This document shows, piece by piece, positions 1 to 7,967 of a stretch of 28,218 nt of DNA; the first letter of the stretch is position 1; the number at the start of each line of letters is the position of its first letter. A program made the position numbers and the translations under genes. The notes under the pieces are model-generated. The model made no database searches and was not told where the DNA came from. It worked only from the letters and a program-made list of their open reading frames with translations. This DNA is from JBKPRX01 sp046734795 (lineage in GTDB: Bacteria; Actinomycetota; Thermoleophilia; Gaiellales; Gaiellaceae), in NCBI GenBank assembly GCA_046734795.1, contig JBKPRX010000111.1, positions 1 to 28,218 on the forward strand, written 5' to 3'.

Positions 1-2
1 AG

Positions 3-317
3 CTGGAGGAGTTCGGGCTGCTCGAGCCGCGCCAGGACGGCGGCGAGCGCCTGTATGCGGAGACCGACGCCGAAGTCGCGCTCGCCTGCGGCAAGCTCGC
101 GCGCTTCGGGATCACGCCACGGCATTTGCGCGCATTCCGAACGGCAGCGGACCGTCAAGCCGGGCTTCTCGAGGCGCTCGTCGCGCCGGCGCTCCGCTCG
201 CGGAATCCCGACCGCCGCCGCGCCGGCGTCGCCGATCTGCGAAGCCTCTCGGAAGCTGCGCAGGAGCTCTCGCAGCTGCTCTTCTGGCGCGACGTGCGCC
301 GCCTCGCCGGCTCGTGA
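3..317 (+). CDS. ftsR: FtsR-like MerR-family transcriptional regulator, C-terminal part (5' end outside window)
   Basis: The open frame enters from the left edge and ends at the TGA at 315-317. It reads LEEFGLLEPRQDGGERLY, then a helical segment with GKLARFGITPRHLRAFRTAA, ADRQAGLLEALVAPALRSR and a final helix ending LLFWRDVRRLAGS. The 'YGI/FGI-PRHLRxFRTAADRQ' block and the LRSRNPDRRR segment resemble the C-terminal effector part of actinobacterial FtsR, a MerR-like DNA-binding protein reported to activate ftsZ in Corynebacterium. The N-terminal winged helix-turn-helix lies mostly outside the window. Its stop overlaps the GTG start of apt (GTGA, 314-317), so the two are probably co-translated. 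The family is recalled from sequence pattern, not a search; another MerR-like regulator is possible. Confidence 0.75.
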   Translation: MEEFGLLEPRQDGGERLYAETDAEVALACGKLARFGITPRHLRAFRTAADRQAGLLEALVAPALRSRNPDRRRAGVADLRSLSEAAQELSQLLFWRDVRRLAGS

Positions 318-835
318 GCGCGATCGACCTCCGGACACGGATCCGCGAGGTCCCCGACTTTCCCGAGCCCGGAGTCGGGTTCAAGGACATCACGCCGCTC
401 CTCCAAGACCCGGAGGCGTTGCGGCAGACGATCGACGAGCTCGCAGCTTGGACGGCCGAGCGCGAACCGGACCTCGTGCTCGGGGCGGAAGCGCGCGGGT
501 TCATTCTCGGTGCGGCGATCGCGAGAGCGGCCGGCTGCGGGTTCGTGCCCGCGCGCCGGCCCGGCAAGTTGCCGCCGGAGACGGTCTCCGCGACGTACGC
601 GCTCGAGTACGGCCAGAACGCGCTCGAGGTGAACCTGCACGCGATCCCGCACGGCACGCGCGTCGTGATCCACGACGACGTGCTCGCGACAGGCGGGACG
701 GTCGAAGCGATCGCGGGTCTCGTCGAGCAGCTCGGAGGCGTGGTCGTCGGCGTGAACTTCGTGATCGAGCTGGCATTCCTCGGCGGCCGGAGGAAGCTCG
801 CGCAGTACGACCTCCACGCGTTGATCACGTACTGA
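314..835 (+). CDS. apt: Adenine phosphoribosyltransferase
   Basis: This enzyme salvages adenine with PRPP to AMP and pyrophosphate in the cytosol. The 173-residue product has the usual length for the family. Visible family marks are the N-terminal VPDFPEPGVGFKDITPLL (residues 13-30), the LGAEARGFILGAAIA segment (56-70), the RRPGKLP flexible-loop motif (81-87), the YALEYG stretch and the PRPP-binding loop VVIHDDVLATGGT (117-129). The GTG start at 314 overlaps the stop of the upstream regulator by four bases, which argues for translational coupling. In many actinobacteria apt lies next to relA or secD genes, so the FtsR neighbour is slightly unusual. No operator is visible. Confidence 0.97.
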   Translation: MSAIDLRTRIREVPDFPEPGVGFKDITPLLQDPEALRQTIDELAAWTAEREPDLVLGAEARGFILGAAIARAAGCGFVPARRPGKLPPETVSATYALEYGQNALEVNLHAIPHGTRVVIHDDVLATGGTVEAIAGLVEQLGGVVVGVNFVIELAFLGGRRKLAQYDLHALITY

Positions 836-890
836 GCCGCTCACGAGTGCCGGTTTTCCGTCCGATACACGGGCTACAAGGGTCCAGCGG

Positions 891-1493
891 ATGTACGACG
901 TTCTGACGAGCCGATACACCTTCTCCTGCCCGGAGCGCGGAGAGACGCGCGTCGCGCTCTCGTCCTTCCGGAGCTTCGAGCGACTTGCCGGGACTGCTCA
1001 CCCCGTCGTCTTTCGCGTGCGGTTCGAATGCCCGTGCGGCGACGACCACGACGGCCTCGTCAGCCACGACGAGCTCGACTGGGCGCCGCTCGGCTTGGAG
1101 GGCGGCGACTTCCTCAACCTGATGACGTCGCGCGTCGAGCCGCTTGCGGTCGAGTTCGGCGAGCGCGCGGCGGAGCGGATCAAAGCGGGGGAGTGGCCGT
1201 GGAGCTTCTTCTGCTACGTCGAAGAGTGCGCCCGACCCGTTTCTCCCTCGTCGTTCGCGCTCCTCGCGCCGGGTAGCCGAAGCGCGATCGGTCTCGCTGT
1301 CCGCTGCCCTGCGTGTCAGAGCCTCTCGATCAATCTCGTCTCGCACGACCACGTCGACGTGCCGTTCCACAACGACCTGCACGTGGGCGTCGTCGACCAC
1401 GTGTTCGCCGACGATGCGCTGCGGACGCTCGAGGAGTTTCGGGAAGAGCTCTACTCCGCCAAATTCGACGCACGACGCCTCGCCTTCGAATAG
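891..1493 (+). CDS. Hypothetical cysteine-containing protein, possible zinc-binding
   Basis: I do not recognise this 200-residue protein. It is soluble, with no signal peptide or membrane segment. Cysteines fall in suggestive places: Cys13, Cys47 and Cys49 in FECPCGDDH, Cys108 and Cys113, and the pair Cys139/Cys142 in RCPAC. The CPCG and CPAC knuckles look like halves of a zinc ribbon, but metal binding is inferred. The middle (DWAPLGLEGGDFLNLMTSR) and the Glu-rich C-terminus are typical of a folded protein. The ATG is preceded by AAGGG about 8 bases upstream. It sits alone between apt and a membrane protein. Codon use matches its neighbours. Confidence 0.8.
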   Translation: MYDVLTSRYTFSCPERGETRVALSSFRSFERLAGTAHPVVFRVRFECPCGDDHDGLVSHDELDWAPLGLEGGDFLNLMTSRVEPLAVEFGERAAERIKAGEWPWSFFCYVEECARPVSPSSFALLAPGSRSAIGLAVRCPACQSLSINLVSHDHVDVPFHNDLHVGVVDHVFADDALRTLEEFREELYSAKFDARRLAFE

Positions 1494-1581
1494 GGCTTTT
1501 CGCCGCAGAAATAGGCGCGCACCTCCATCCGGACGTTCTCCGTTTCACCTACAAGACGCGAACGGACAACGAGGTGATCTG

Positions 1582-2199
1582 ATGCGCATCATCGATTTCC
1601 ATCGCGGCCTCATGACCGCGCTCGGCGCGGGCATTGCGGGCGCGCTGGTGTGGGTCGCGGCGGCATACATAGGCGACGAGAGCAACCGCGACTACTGGAT
1701 TCAGTACGGAATCATCGCCGCAGGCGGGGTCGTGCTCGCCGTTTCGCAGCTCGCAGGCGGGTGGACGAAGGGGGGCTGGCCCACGTTCTCGCTCGGCACG
1801 TTCCTGCTCGGCTTCGTACCGGTGGCGATCGCTGTCGTCTGGATCGCGATCGGTCTCCAGCCGCACGCAAACGGCGCGCGCAGCCACGTCTTGTCGTGGT
1901 CGGGCGACGTTGGCATCGCTGACATCGTCCGCGATTTCGCGGAGTACGTCGGCGTGCTCGCATTCGGCCTCGGCGCCGTGTTCGGCTTCTGCTTCGACAC
2001 GACCGGTCCGAGGCGGATCGTGGATGCCGGTCCCACCGTGGACGACCGCCGCGTCGCGGACGAGCCCACGATGGCCGAGCGCGCGGAAACGGACACGGTG
2101 CCCGCCGATCGCGTCGAGCGCGATCCGGCGCTCGCCGGCACGCGCTCAGCCGTTGGCGACGGCCGCCGCGTCGTCGTTCGCGACGACGACGAGATCTAG
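1582..2199 (+). CDS. Hypothetical membrane protein with four predicted helices
   Basis: The 205-residue product has hydrophobic stretches at about residues 9-31, 39-60, 68-91 and 115-135, then a charged tail of about 65 residues rich in Asp, Arg and Glu, probably cytoplasmic. The ATG at 1582 is chosen because a strong ribosome binding site (GAGGTGAT, 1571-1578) sits just before it. A longer reading of the same frame would start at 1144, inside the preceding gene, and lacks support. The gene is followed closely by a perfect hairpin (2215-2242). The family is unknown; the helix count and short loops suggest a small integral membrane protein rather than a transporter. Confidence 0.75.
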   Translation: MRIIDFHRGLMTALGAGIAGALVWVAAAYIGDESNRDYWIQYGIIAAGGVVLAVSQLAGGWTKGGWPTFSLGTFLLGFVPVAIAVVWIAIGLQPHANGARSHVLSWSGDVGIADIVRDFAEYVGVLAFGLGAVFGFCFDTTGPRRIVDAGPTVDDRRVADEPTMAERAETDTVPADRVERDPALAGTRSAVGDGRRVVVRDDDEI

Positions 2200-2214
2200 A
2201 CGCGACCGTTCGAG

Positions 2215-2242
2215 GGAGTCGCCTCTTCCGCGAGGCGACTCC
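2215..2242 (+). terminator. Hairpin terminator after the membrane protein gene
   Basis: An 11-bp perfect stem (GGAGTCGCCTC at 2215-2225, GAGGCGACTCC at 2232-2242) with a 6-base loop lies 16 bases after the stop codon. Only TTC follows rather than a long T-run, so efficiency is uncertain, as for many high-GC terminators. Confidence 0.75.
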
Positions 2243-2510
2243 TTCAATCCCTGACCGTGGGGATCGGCCGGTCCGAGAAGGCCGCCGATGTCCTTGGCGG
2301 GATGTTCGTCACAACCGCACCGTCGCCGGCGCGGGGGCGGAGCGGGGATGCGCGTCTCCGTGCCGACCTCCAAGCCGTCGGCCGGCTCGACCCGGATCGG
2401 GTTCCGGCGCATGATCGCCTCGTCGAAGTGCTCGGTCGCGAACTCGCGTCGAAGCTCGTCGCCTCGCTGAGGCAAGGTGGGGCTTCCGAGCCCGAACGCG
2501 GCCTCGCCGC
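2243..2510. other. Spacer without a convincing gene
   Basis: Between the hairpin and the small membrane protein there are overlapping open frames on both strands (the longest about 85 codons, plus strand, 2257-2514). None has a clear ribosome binding site or a recognisable sequence. I see nothing else supportable here. Confidence 0.4.
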
Positions 2511-2711
2511 TTAGCGGTCGCGGCGCGGCTCGTCGCCGCCGAAGAGGCGGACGAAGAAGAAGATCCCGAAGAGCGAGAGCAACGCAACGATCAGCGCCGT
2601 CGCTCCGGAGACGCCGATTGCGAGCATCCCGATCCAGATGTAGAGCGAGAGGAAGAGCGCCCACAGGAAGGACGTCAGGCCGCGGTCGAGGCTCGGGAGC
2701 CGGAGATGCAC
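2511..2711 (-). CDS. Small two-helix membrane protein
   Basis: The 66-residue product reads VHLRLPSLDRGLTSFLWALF at its start, then two hydrophobic stretches (about residues 10-33 and 35-55) separated by a short turn, and ends in the charged tail GGDEPRRDR. Short proteins of this form are common in actinobacteria and have no defined role. GTG at 2711 is preferred over the ATG at 2744 because AGGAT lies about 8 bases before it and because the residues before it look non-native. It runs opposite to its left neighbour. The tail GGDEP is coincidental and not a GGDEF domain. Confidence 0.65.
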   Translation of the reverse strand: MHLRLPSLDRGLTSFLWALFLSLYIWIGMLAIGVSGATALIVALLSLFGIFFFVRLFGGDEPRRDR

Positions 2712-2984
2712 GGCGGCGATCCTACCGAGTCGTCCGGCCTGCAACCCGAGACAGGCGTGCCGGGGAGGGCGGACCCACGGACCAAGAGTTCGCCGAGCCG
2801 GTTGCGCTTTCGTCCACCGCTCCGGCTGACTTTCCGCTTGAGCCTTGCGGCTCTCCCGTACGACCTACCGGTTCGGCTTCGACCTACTTGCGCTCCGTGC
2901 TCGGCGCAAGCAGCAACCTAAAACGATCGGCAGCGCGATACAAGCCGTCGCAAACCGAAAATCGCGCAGTTTGCGAAAATTCAA

Positions 2985-3025
2985 TTATCAACATTTCCAC
3001 AGCGTTTTATCCAACCTGTGGAGAA
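2985..3025. promoter_or_regulatory. Cluster of DnaA-box-like 9-mers beside an AT-rich patch
   Basis: Against the consensus TTATCCACA the window shows TTATCAACA (2985-2993, one mismatch), ATTTCCACA (2993-3001, two), TTATCCAAC (3007-3015, two) and, on the other strand, TTCTCCACA (read from 3025 to 3017, one). Immediately left is an AT-rich patch with the inverted repeat TCGCAAAC (2948-2955) / GTTTGCGA (2969-2976). Four near-boxes in 41 bp is notable in DNA this GC-rich. No dnaA, dnaN or rpmH is in view, so calling this oriC is not justified. Confidence 0.4.
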
Positions 3026-3302
3026 CCGCCCACGGCGATCGAATCGCGGACGGCCAAGGCGCCCGCCGGCACGCAGCTTGGAGACGTCGACGCTGGATGC
3101 GCACGGCGCGTGGACGAGCACTCGGCGACGAGCAGGGCGGGACCTCTTCGACCCGCTGCATACCGTTCGCCCTGGCGAGGCGAGCTGGGACACTCTGGAG
3201 TTCCGAGCCGTCCACTCGTCCAAACCCTGGCGAGCGTTCCTGTTGCGTCGTCGGCCCGCCGGGGCGCGACCGGGGGGCCCGGGTCCGCACGTCTCACAAA
3301 GG

Positions 3303-3488
3303 ATGCGCCGCCTGACCTCGGTGCGCATCTACTCGCGACGGCTGCTCGAGCTCGCCGACGAGATCGACACCAGCGAGAAGCACGGTTTCGGGAGCGCGGC
3401 GGGGCAGCGGCAGCGGGCGGCGGAGATTCGCGCGATGGCGGACGCGATCACGCGCAGTTCGGCAAGGGGCCAGGCTTGGTCTCTGTGA
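3303..3488 (+). CDS. Tentative small hypothetical protein
   Basis: A 61-residue frame starts at ATG 3303 and reads like an amphipathic helical protein (SRRLLELADEIDTSEKHG, then AAEIRAMADAI). Third codon positions are strongly G/C, as in the genuine genes of the window, which favours coding. Against it, the ribosome binding site is poor (AAAGG overlapping the start) and there is no recognised family. It may instead be the tail of a decayed gene. Confidence 0.35.
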   Translation: MRRLTSVRIYSRRLLELADEIDTSEKHGFGSAAGQRQRAAEIRAMADAITRSSARGQAWSL

Positions 3489-3540
3489 CCTTGAGCAGCC
3501 CGACAGACGGCGAATCCGAATCCGAGAGGGGGTGAGTCGC

Positions 3541-3699
3541 GTGGCACTCGGCCCCACCTTCGTGGAGCTGAAAGCCCAGCGGATCGCAGGGGGCGAGAGG
3601 CGTCGCTTCGCCGCACGATCAGAGTGGGGCCGGGGCCTGCGGCATTTGTCCCGGCCTCACCACGATCCGACGGTCGTCACCGATTCGCGCGTCGACTAG
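3541..3699 (+). CDS. Tentative very small ORF
   Basis: A 52-codon frame starts at GTG 3541, with GAGAGGGGGTGA ending five bases before it, a plausible ribosome binding site. The product is Arg-rich (GGERRRFAARSEW, then HHDPTVVTDSRVD) and unrecognised. It follows the other tentative ORF by about 50 bases on the same strand. Chance open frames of this size are common at this GC content. Confidence 0.25.
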   Translation: MALGPTFVELKAQRIAGGERRRFAARSEWGRGLRHLSRPHHDPTVVTDSRVD

Positions 3700-3947
3700 A
3701 GCGCGCTGCGATGTGCGCACGTCGCGCCGCAACCGAATTGCACTCGCGTCGTTAGGGCATCGCGGGGCCGACGGCGTTGTCAGGCTGAGCCTCGAGGGGG
3801 CGAAACCCGGAGCTCAGTCCCCGCATCCTTTTCGGAGGCGCGACGTTGTGATCGTGTCCGCGAGCGCTCGCAAGCTCGAGCCGTATCGCAAGTTCTTGCG
3901 CTGTGGAGCGTCTATTCCGCTGCGGGGGGAGTGACGGACACTTCGAA

Positions 3948-3977
3948 GCTGAGCCTCGCGGCGGCCCGAGGCTCAGC
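3948..3977. repeat. Stem-loop with a repeated GCTGAGCCTCG arm
   Basis: GCTGAGCCTCG (3948-3958) pairs perfectly with CGAGGCTCAGC (3967-3977) across an 8-base loop. The same 11-mer occurs as a direct copy at 3784-3794. A further motif, CTGGCTCCGC, recurs at 4087 and 4266, with an inverted partial copy near 4003-4012. No coding sequence overlaps these. Confidence 0.5.
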
Positions 3978-4862
3978 CCCGTGCTTCACGGAGCGAGGTG
4001 AGGCGGAGCCAGGGCCGTCGGTCACGCCTGCGGCCCGACGCGACCTCCCCCGCTGGGCGACTTCTGCCGCAGAGAGAAACGTGCGCTGGCTCCGCTTGGC
4101 CCGAATCTTAGGCCCTCGATAGGCTCCTCAGGCGACCAGTTAGCACCGACCCGCGGTTTATACGGTTGGCAAAACGACCGGAACCTGGGTACGTTCAACC
4201 TGCGGAGCCGGAACACGTCGTAGCGACGAGGGCACGTTCGGGCCGCAGAACGCGACGCCCGCAGCCTGGCTCCGCAAGACGCTCACATCGCCTTCATCAG
4301 GACGCGGCTCGCGCCGGGAGGCTGCCTCCCAGTGCGCGCTCGCCAGTTCTAAGGAGGCTTGCTGCGCCCGTCGTGTGCTTAGGGGTCAAATCGGCTAGGT
4401 CGTCCTACTTAAGTCCAGATCCGGCGCCGAGGGGTTGTCTTCTGCGGGCGGCGCCGAGATGATGCGTATGCCGTCAGCCAACTTGGGAGCGCCCAGACGT
4501 GAGCACCGATAACCGAACGAAGCGAACGCAGGAAGGTGGCGGTCGTCCGTACGAGCCGCCGCGCCTCACGGTCGTAGGGAGCGTCAGCGAACTGACACTC
4601 GGCCCGCACCACCCCCATCCGGGGCCGCCGGGCTACGTGCTCCACCACTCGAGCTAGCCGCAGGCCCCGCGTATCTCGTCGCCGGCCGAGTCGCGACCAT
4701 CGGCGCGTCGTTCTCGGTCGCCACGGCTAGGTTGGCGGCCCGAAAGGCTCGCGTACACGCGCCACAGGGAGCGCAGCCGCGACGCAGATCTCCGCTGCGC
4801 GGCCCCCCTCGTATTGGATTGCTTCTCGGCTGCACGCGAGGTTGCGGTTGGTGGGCTAGTGG

Positions 4863-6161
4863 CTACGCGGCTCCGGCCTGCGGGGCGTCGGGATTCGACA
4901 GCAGGAAGTCGGGATTCGTGCTCGACAGTCCTTCGAACACCGAGACGACGCGGGGGCAAAATTGCGTGCCGGTGTTTGCGCGTATCTCCGCGAGCGCAGC
5001 GAGCGGTGGGCGAGCGGCCCGGTACGAGCGACTGGTCGTTAGCGCGTCGTAGGCGTCGGCGACCAGGATGATCCGCGCGGGCAGCGGGATTTCTTCGCCG
5101 GCAAGTCCGTCGGGATAGCCTGCGCCGTCCATGCGCTCATGGCTCCAGCGCGCGCACTCTCGGACGAACGGGTGCAGGTCGAGCTCGGACAGGATGTAGT
5201 CGGAGACGATCGGGTGCATCTTGATCGCTTCCCACTCCGCGTCGTCGAGTGGGCCTTCCTTGCGCAAGATCTGCTCCGGAACTCCGATCTTGCCGATGTC
5301 GTGGAGCAGGGCGCCGATCTCGATTGCCTCCAGCTCGTCGTTCTTGTAGCCGAGCCCGCGCGCAAGCGCGACCGCGATCTTCGCGACGCGTTCGGTGTGG
5401 CCGCCCGTGTAGACATCCTTCGCCTCCATGCTGCGGGAGAGAGCGGCGATGGTGTCGCGGTGCGCGCGGCGTAGCTCCAGGTTCGCCTGGCGGATCTCTT
5501 CGACGGCGGCGGTGGTGTGCTCGAGGTACTGGCGTACAGAGAGGATCATCAGCGCCGGTGGTAGCGCGAATGCAGCAAGACCGGGAGCCCCTGTTTGTTC
5601 GTACGCGATCGAAGCTGCGAACGCGAGTGGGCCGAAGAGCGCGAAGTGGAAGCGCGCCCAGTGGAACCGCTCGAACCAGATCGTTCGCCACGAGGCGTGC
5701 TCCGCCAGGCTCATTGCCGCGCACAGCAGGCCGTTGTTCATCGCCGCGTAGGTGAACCCCCCGAGAACTGCCGCGAGCAGCCGCGACTGCGGTATGGCGT
5801 CGAAGACGAGCGCCGCAGCCGCGGCGGACAAGGCGAAGTTGGCGACGTCGAAGACGCCTTTGTGGAACTTCCCGCGTCGGCGCAGCCACTGCGCCGAGGC
5901 CGCGACGATCGCGATTCCCATGGCGGCGCTCGCACCGAGCACGAACGCGCTCGCGAGGATGCCGATCGCCGAAGCGCTGACGCTCCCGCGGCCATACACC
6001 TGGACAGAGGACATCTGCAGCAGGAGCGTCAGCGCGAGCAGAGTCGCCACTCGCCCCGGCTGCTCGCGGAGCGTGTGCAGCAGGTGCGGGCCCGCGAATA
6101 CGAGGCCGATGCTGAGCAGCGCCGTCAGACCGACGATCAGCGACGCGACGCGCTCATCCAC
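4863..6161 (-). CDS. Membrane HD-GYP domain protein (putative c-di-GMP phosphodiesterase)
   Basis: About 432 residues. The N-terminal half has several hydrophobic segments (roughly residues 5-215), then a short helical linker, then an HD-GYP domain expected to hydrolyse cyclic di-GMP in the cytoplasm. Visible motifs are LLHDIGKIGVPEQIL (HD at 287-288) and SHERMDGAGYPDGL (340-353). The family consensus is HHExxDGxGYP, and here the first His, a metal ligand in characterised members, is Ser. The C-terminus has YRAARPPLAALAEIRANTG and QFCPRVV, matching the second HD-GYP protein of the window. The start is uncertain: GTG 6161 is chosen, TTG 6191 is possible, and the frame's ATG at 6323 overlaps the upstream protease tail. 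It lies directly downstream of that protease on the same strand. Confidence 0.9.
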   Translation of the reverse strand: MDERVASLIVGLTALLSIGLVFAGPHLLHTLREQPGRVATLLALTLLLQMSSVQVYGRGSVSASAIGILASAFVLGASAAMGIAIVAASAQWLRRRGKFHKGVFDVANFALSAAAAALVFDAIPQSRLLAAVLGGFTYAAMNNGLLCAAMSLAEHASWRTIWFERFHWARFHFALFGPLAFAASIAYEQTGAPGLAAFALPPALMILSVRQYLEHTTAAVEEIRQANLELRRAHRDTIAALSRSMEAKDVYTGGHTERVAKIAVALARGLGYKNDELEAIEIGALLHDIGKIGVPEQILRKEGPLDDAEWEAIKMHPIVSDYILSELDLHPFVRECARWSHERMDGAGYPDGLAGEEIPLPARIILVADAYDALTTSRSYRAARPPLAALAEIRANTGTQFCPRVVSVFEGLSSTNPDFLLSNPDAPQAGAA

Positions 6162-6220
6162 CGGGTCGGGCCGCTGTTCCGGAGCAAGCAACGGCGCCTG
6201 CGCCTGAGCGCGCCTGGTAA

Positions 6221-7789
6221 CTACCCCCAGGGGTCGAACGAGCCTGAGTCGGCGCTGTTCCACGAGGTCGAGTTCCAGCTGTAGGTGTTCCAGCTGTAGG
6301 AGGTCCAGCTCGACGAGTCCCAATCGGCTGTCGAGGTCCAGCTTGAGCTGTTCCAGCTCGACGTGGTCCAGCTGTAGGAGTTCCAGCTGTATGAAGTCCA
6401 GCTGGACGAGTCCCAGCTAGAGGCGACGGTGCTTCCGCTCACACACGTCGTCCCGGGCGCGCAGACGAGCGCGGGAACGCCCTGGTTCGCCCGACCAGGC
6501 GTTGAGTTGAAGTCGTAGACGGGTCCCAAGTTGAGCGAACTGACATTCGAGTTCTTCGGCTTCGGGCCCGGCTTTGCAGCCAGCAACCACTTGACGTTGT
6601 CCGGACTCCAAGTCGGATGCTCCTGGAACAGGATCGCGGCCGCGCCTGCGATCTGCGGGGCAGCAAACGAGGTTCCGTTGATGGACGCATAGCCCCCCGC
6701 GATTCTGTTTGCCGCTGGTGCGACGGAGTCGAGATACGTCCCAGGCGGGAGCGGAGTCGCGATGTGGCGGCCCGGCACCACGATCTCCGGCTTGTCGAAC
6801 CCGTCCACGGTCGTCCCGCCTGAGCTCCACGGAGCAAGCGTGTCGTCTTTGGGCCCGCTCGTCTCCATTGTGTCGAATGCGCCGACGGTCTCGACGAGGG
6901 GATCGTTCGCAGGTGCAAAGTCGATCTGGCCCGGCCCGCGGTTTCCGGAGGAGACGACGACGAAGACGCCGCTCGCCCACAGCCGCTCGACCGCCAAGTC
7001 CAGTGGGCTGTTCTTGTACGAGCTCGGCACCGTCTCGGTTAGCGAAAGGTTGACGACGCGAATGTTCTGGGTGTGCGCGTTGTCGAACACCCACTTCAGG
7101 GCGGTGATCACGTCGCTGCTGTAGACGGCGCCGTCGCGACTGATGTTGATCGCGTAGACGTTCGCGCCGGGCGCGATGCCGATGAACTTTCCGTCCGCGC
7201 TCTGCCCGGCGGCTACGCCGGCCACCATCGTTCCGTGTCCGACGGTGTCTCCGAGTAAGCCTGTTTGTCCGTCGAGTTGCACCTGCGTCAGGCGTGACCC
7301 GAAATCCGACGACGGCGTGACGCCGCTGTCGATTACGGCGATGCCGACGCCTTGCCCGGTGACGCCTGCGCCCCACGGTTTGGAGACGCCGTCTCGACCG
7401 GGGTAGAGGGTCGCGAGCGAACCTGCGGACACCGAGCCTGTCGACGTCAATTGCACCGGCGCGTCCGGTGCGACGAACGAGACGCCCGGTTCGGACGCCA
7501 GGCGCCGCACTTCACCTGCGCGCACGGTCGCCGCCACCGCACCGACAAACCCAAGCCGCTTACCGAGTCGACCGTGCGTAGCCGCCGCCGCCGCGGCGCC
7601 CTCACCGACGACGATCACGTGCAACTCGGCATCCGCCGATGCGTGCGCCGCCATCTCAGCGAGAGCCGGCGTAATCGGTGCCGTGTCAGGTCGAACCGCC
7701 GCCGCATTTCCGGCTCCGACCGCACAGACAACAGCCAGCGCCAGGACCACCGCTGCAACAACCCCGAACTTCCAACTCCCACGCCGCAT
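6221..7789 (-). CDS. Secreted subtilisin-like (S8) serine protease with Trp-pentad repeat tail
   Basis: A 522-residue exported protease. A signal peptide (residues 1-30, MRRGSWKFGVV onward) is followed by an inhibitor I9-like propeptide region (about 54-112) and the S8 catalytic domain. The catalytic triad is visible as Asp154 (AVIDSGV), His185 (VGHGTMVAG) and Ser374 (INGTSFAAPQIAG), with oxyanion Asn283 (SSGNRG). After a linker with two cysteines (443, 449) the C-terminus is a low-complexity tail (457-512) in which Trp recurs every five residues inside xxSWx units (W459, 464, 469, 474, 479, 484, then 490, 495, 500, 505, 510). The tail may bind wall polymers or self-associate; this is inference. 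The HD-GYP gene follows downstream. A second protease of the same plan lies at 17212-18966. Confidence 0.95.
   Translation of the reverse strand: MRRGSWKFGVVAAVVLALAVVCAVGAGNAAAVRPDTAPITPALAEMAAHASADAELHVIVVGEGAAAAAATHGRLGKRLGFVGAVAATVRAGEVRRLASEPGVSFVAPDAPVQLTSTGSVSAGSLATLYPGRDGVSKPWGAGVTGQGVGIAVIDSGVTPSSDFGSRLTQVQLDGQTGLLGDTVGHGTMVAGVAAGQSADGKFIGIAPGANVYAINISRDGAVYSSDVITALKWVFDNAHTQNIRVVNLSLTETVPSSYKNSPLDLAVERLWASGVFVVVSSGNRGPGQIDFAPANDPLVETVGAFDTMETSGPKDDTLAPWSSGGTTVDGFDKPEIVVPGRHIATPLPPGTYLDSVAPAANRIAGGYASINGTSFAAPQIAGAAAILFQEHPTWSPDNVKWLLAAKPGPKPKNSNVSSLNLGPVYDFNSTPGRANQGVPALVCAPGTTCVSGSTVASSWDSSSWTSYSWNSYSWTTSSWNSSSWTSTADWDSSSWTSYSWNTYSWNSTSWNSADSGSFDPWG
6260..6418 (-). repeat. Degenerate 15-bp repeats encoding Ser/Trp pentads
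   Basis: This is the DNA of the protease tail. Units resembling CCAGCTGTAGGAGTT (plus-strand view) recur with a 15-bp period, encoding (x)xSW(x) pentads such as SSSWT, SYSWN and TTSSW. One unit carries an extra codon (W484 to W490 is six residues). The units have diverged more than those of the second protease. Confidence 0.8.
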
Positions 7790-7934
7790 CGCACCCTCCC
7801 GCAGAAACAGCCGTCTCCTCTATATGACTGCAGCGGCGAATGAAGCCGTCCCCCGCCCGGGTGATGCCGCGCAGATTCCCTCGCAGGAGGGATGGGCTTT
7901 ACCGCGCCCAGAGTCGTTGAGCCACTTCAGCCGA

Positions 7935-7963
7935 TGGGCGGTGCAGGGATCGAACTTGCGACC
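7935..7963 (-). pseudogene. 3' tRNA fragment (T-arm and acceptor, tRNA-Val-like)
   Basis: Read on the minus strand this gives GGTCGCAAGTTCGATCCCTG followed by CACCGCCCA: variable loop, T-stem, TTCGATC loop, T-stem, acceptor strand ACCGCCC and discriminator A. It fits the 3' end of an actinobacterial tRNA-Val by memory, except for one T-stem mismatch (A opposite C). The expected partner GGGCGGT and the D and anticodon arms are absent on the other side, so this is not a working tRNA. Such 3' ends are classic attachment-site remnants of integrated elements. Confidence 0.6.
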
Positions 7964-7967
7964 GACG

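Larger units (their letters stand above)
2712..4862. other. Gene-poor 2.1-kb region
   Basis: No recognisable protein is encoded over 2.1 kb, which is exceptional in this otherwise dense window. Frames on both strands are short, low in complexity and unlike known families. The stretch holds an AT-rich patch (about 2920-3010) with DnaA-box-like 9-mers, short inverted and direct repeats around 3784-3977 and 4000-4275, and two tentative small ORFs listed separately. I looked for tmRNA, RNase P RNA, SRP RNA and tRNA signatures and saw none. It could be an old degraded island, an untranslated RNA locus, or DNA with a structural role. Confidence 0.6.

Noticed and set aside
2257..2514. 85-codon plus-strand frame
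   Set aside because: No ribosome binding site or recognised motif, and equally long frames exist on the other strand.
2985..3025. Chromosomal origin (oriC)
   Set aside because: None of the boxes is a perfect match and no dnaA, dnaN, rpmH or parAB gene is in view, so only a regulatory-site call is made.
4166..4648. Two overlapping frames (98 codons plus, 79 codons minus) in the gene-poor region
   Set aside because: Low-complexity Arg/Pro/Ser content, no start signal, and no family similarity recognised.
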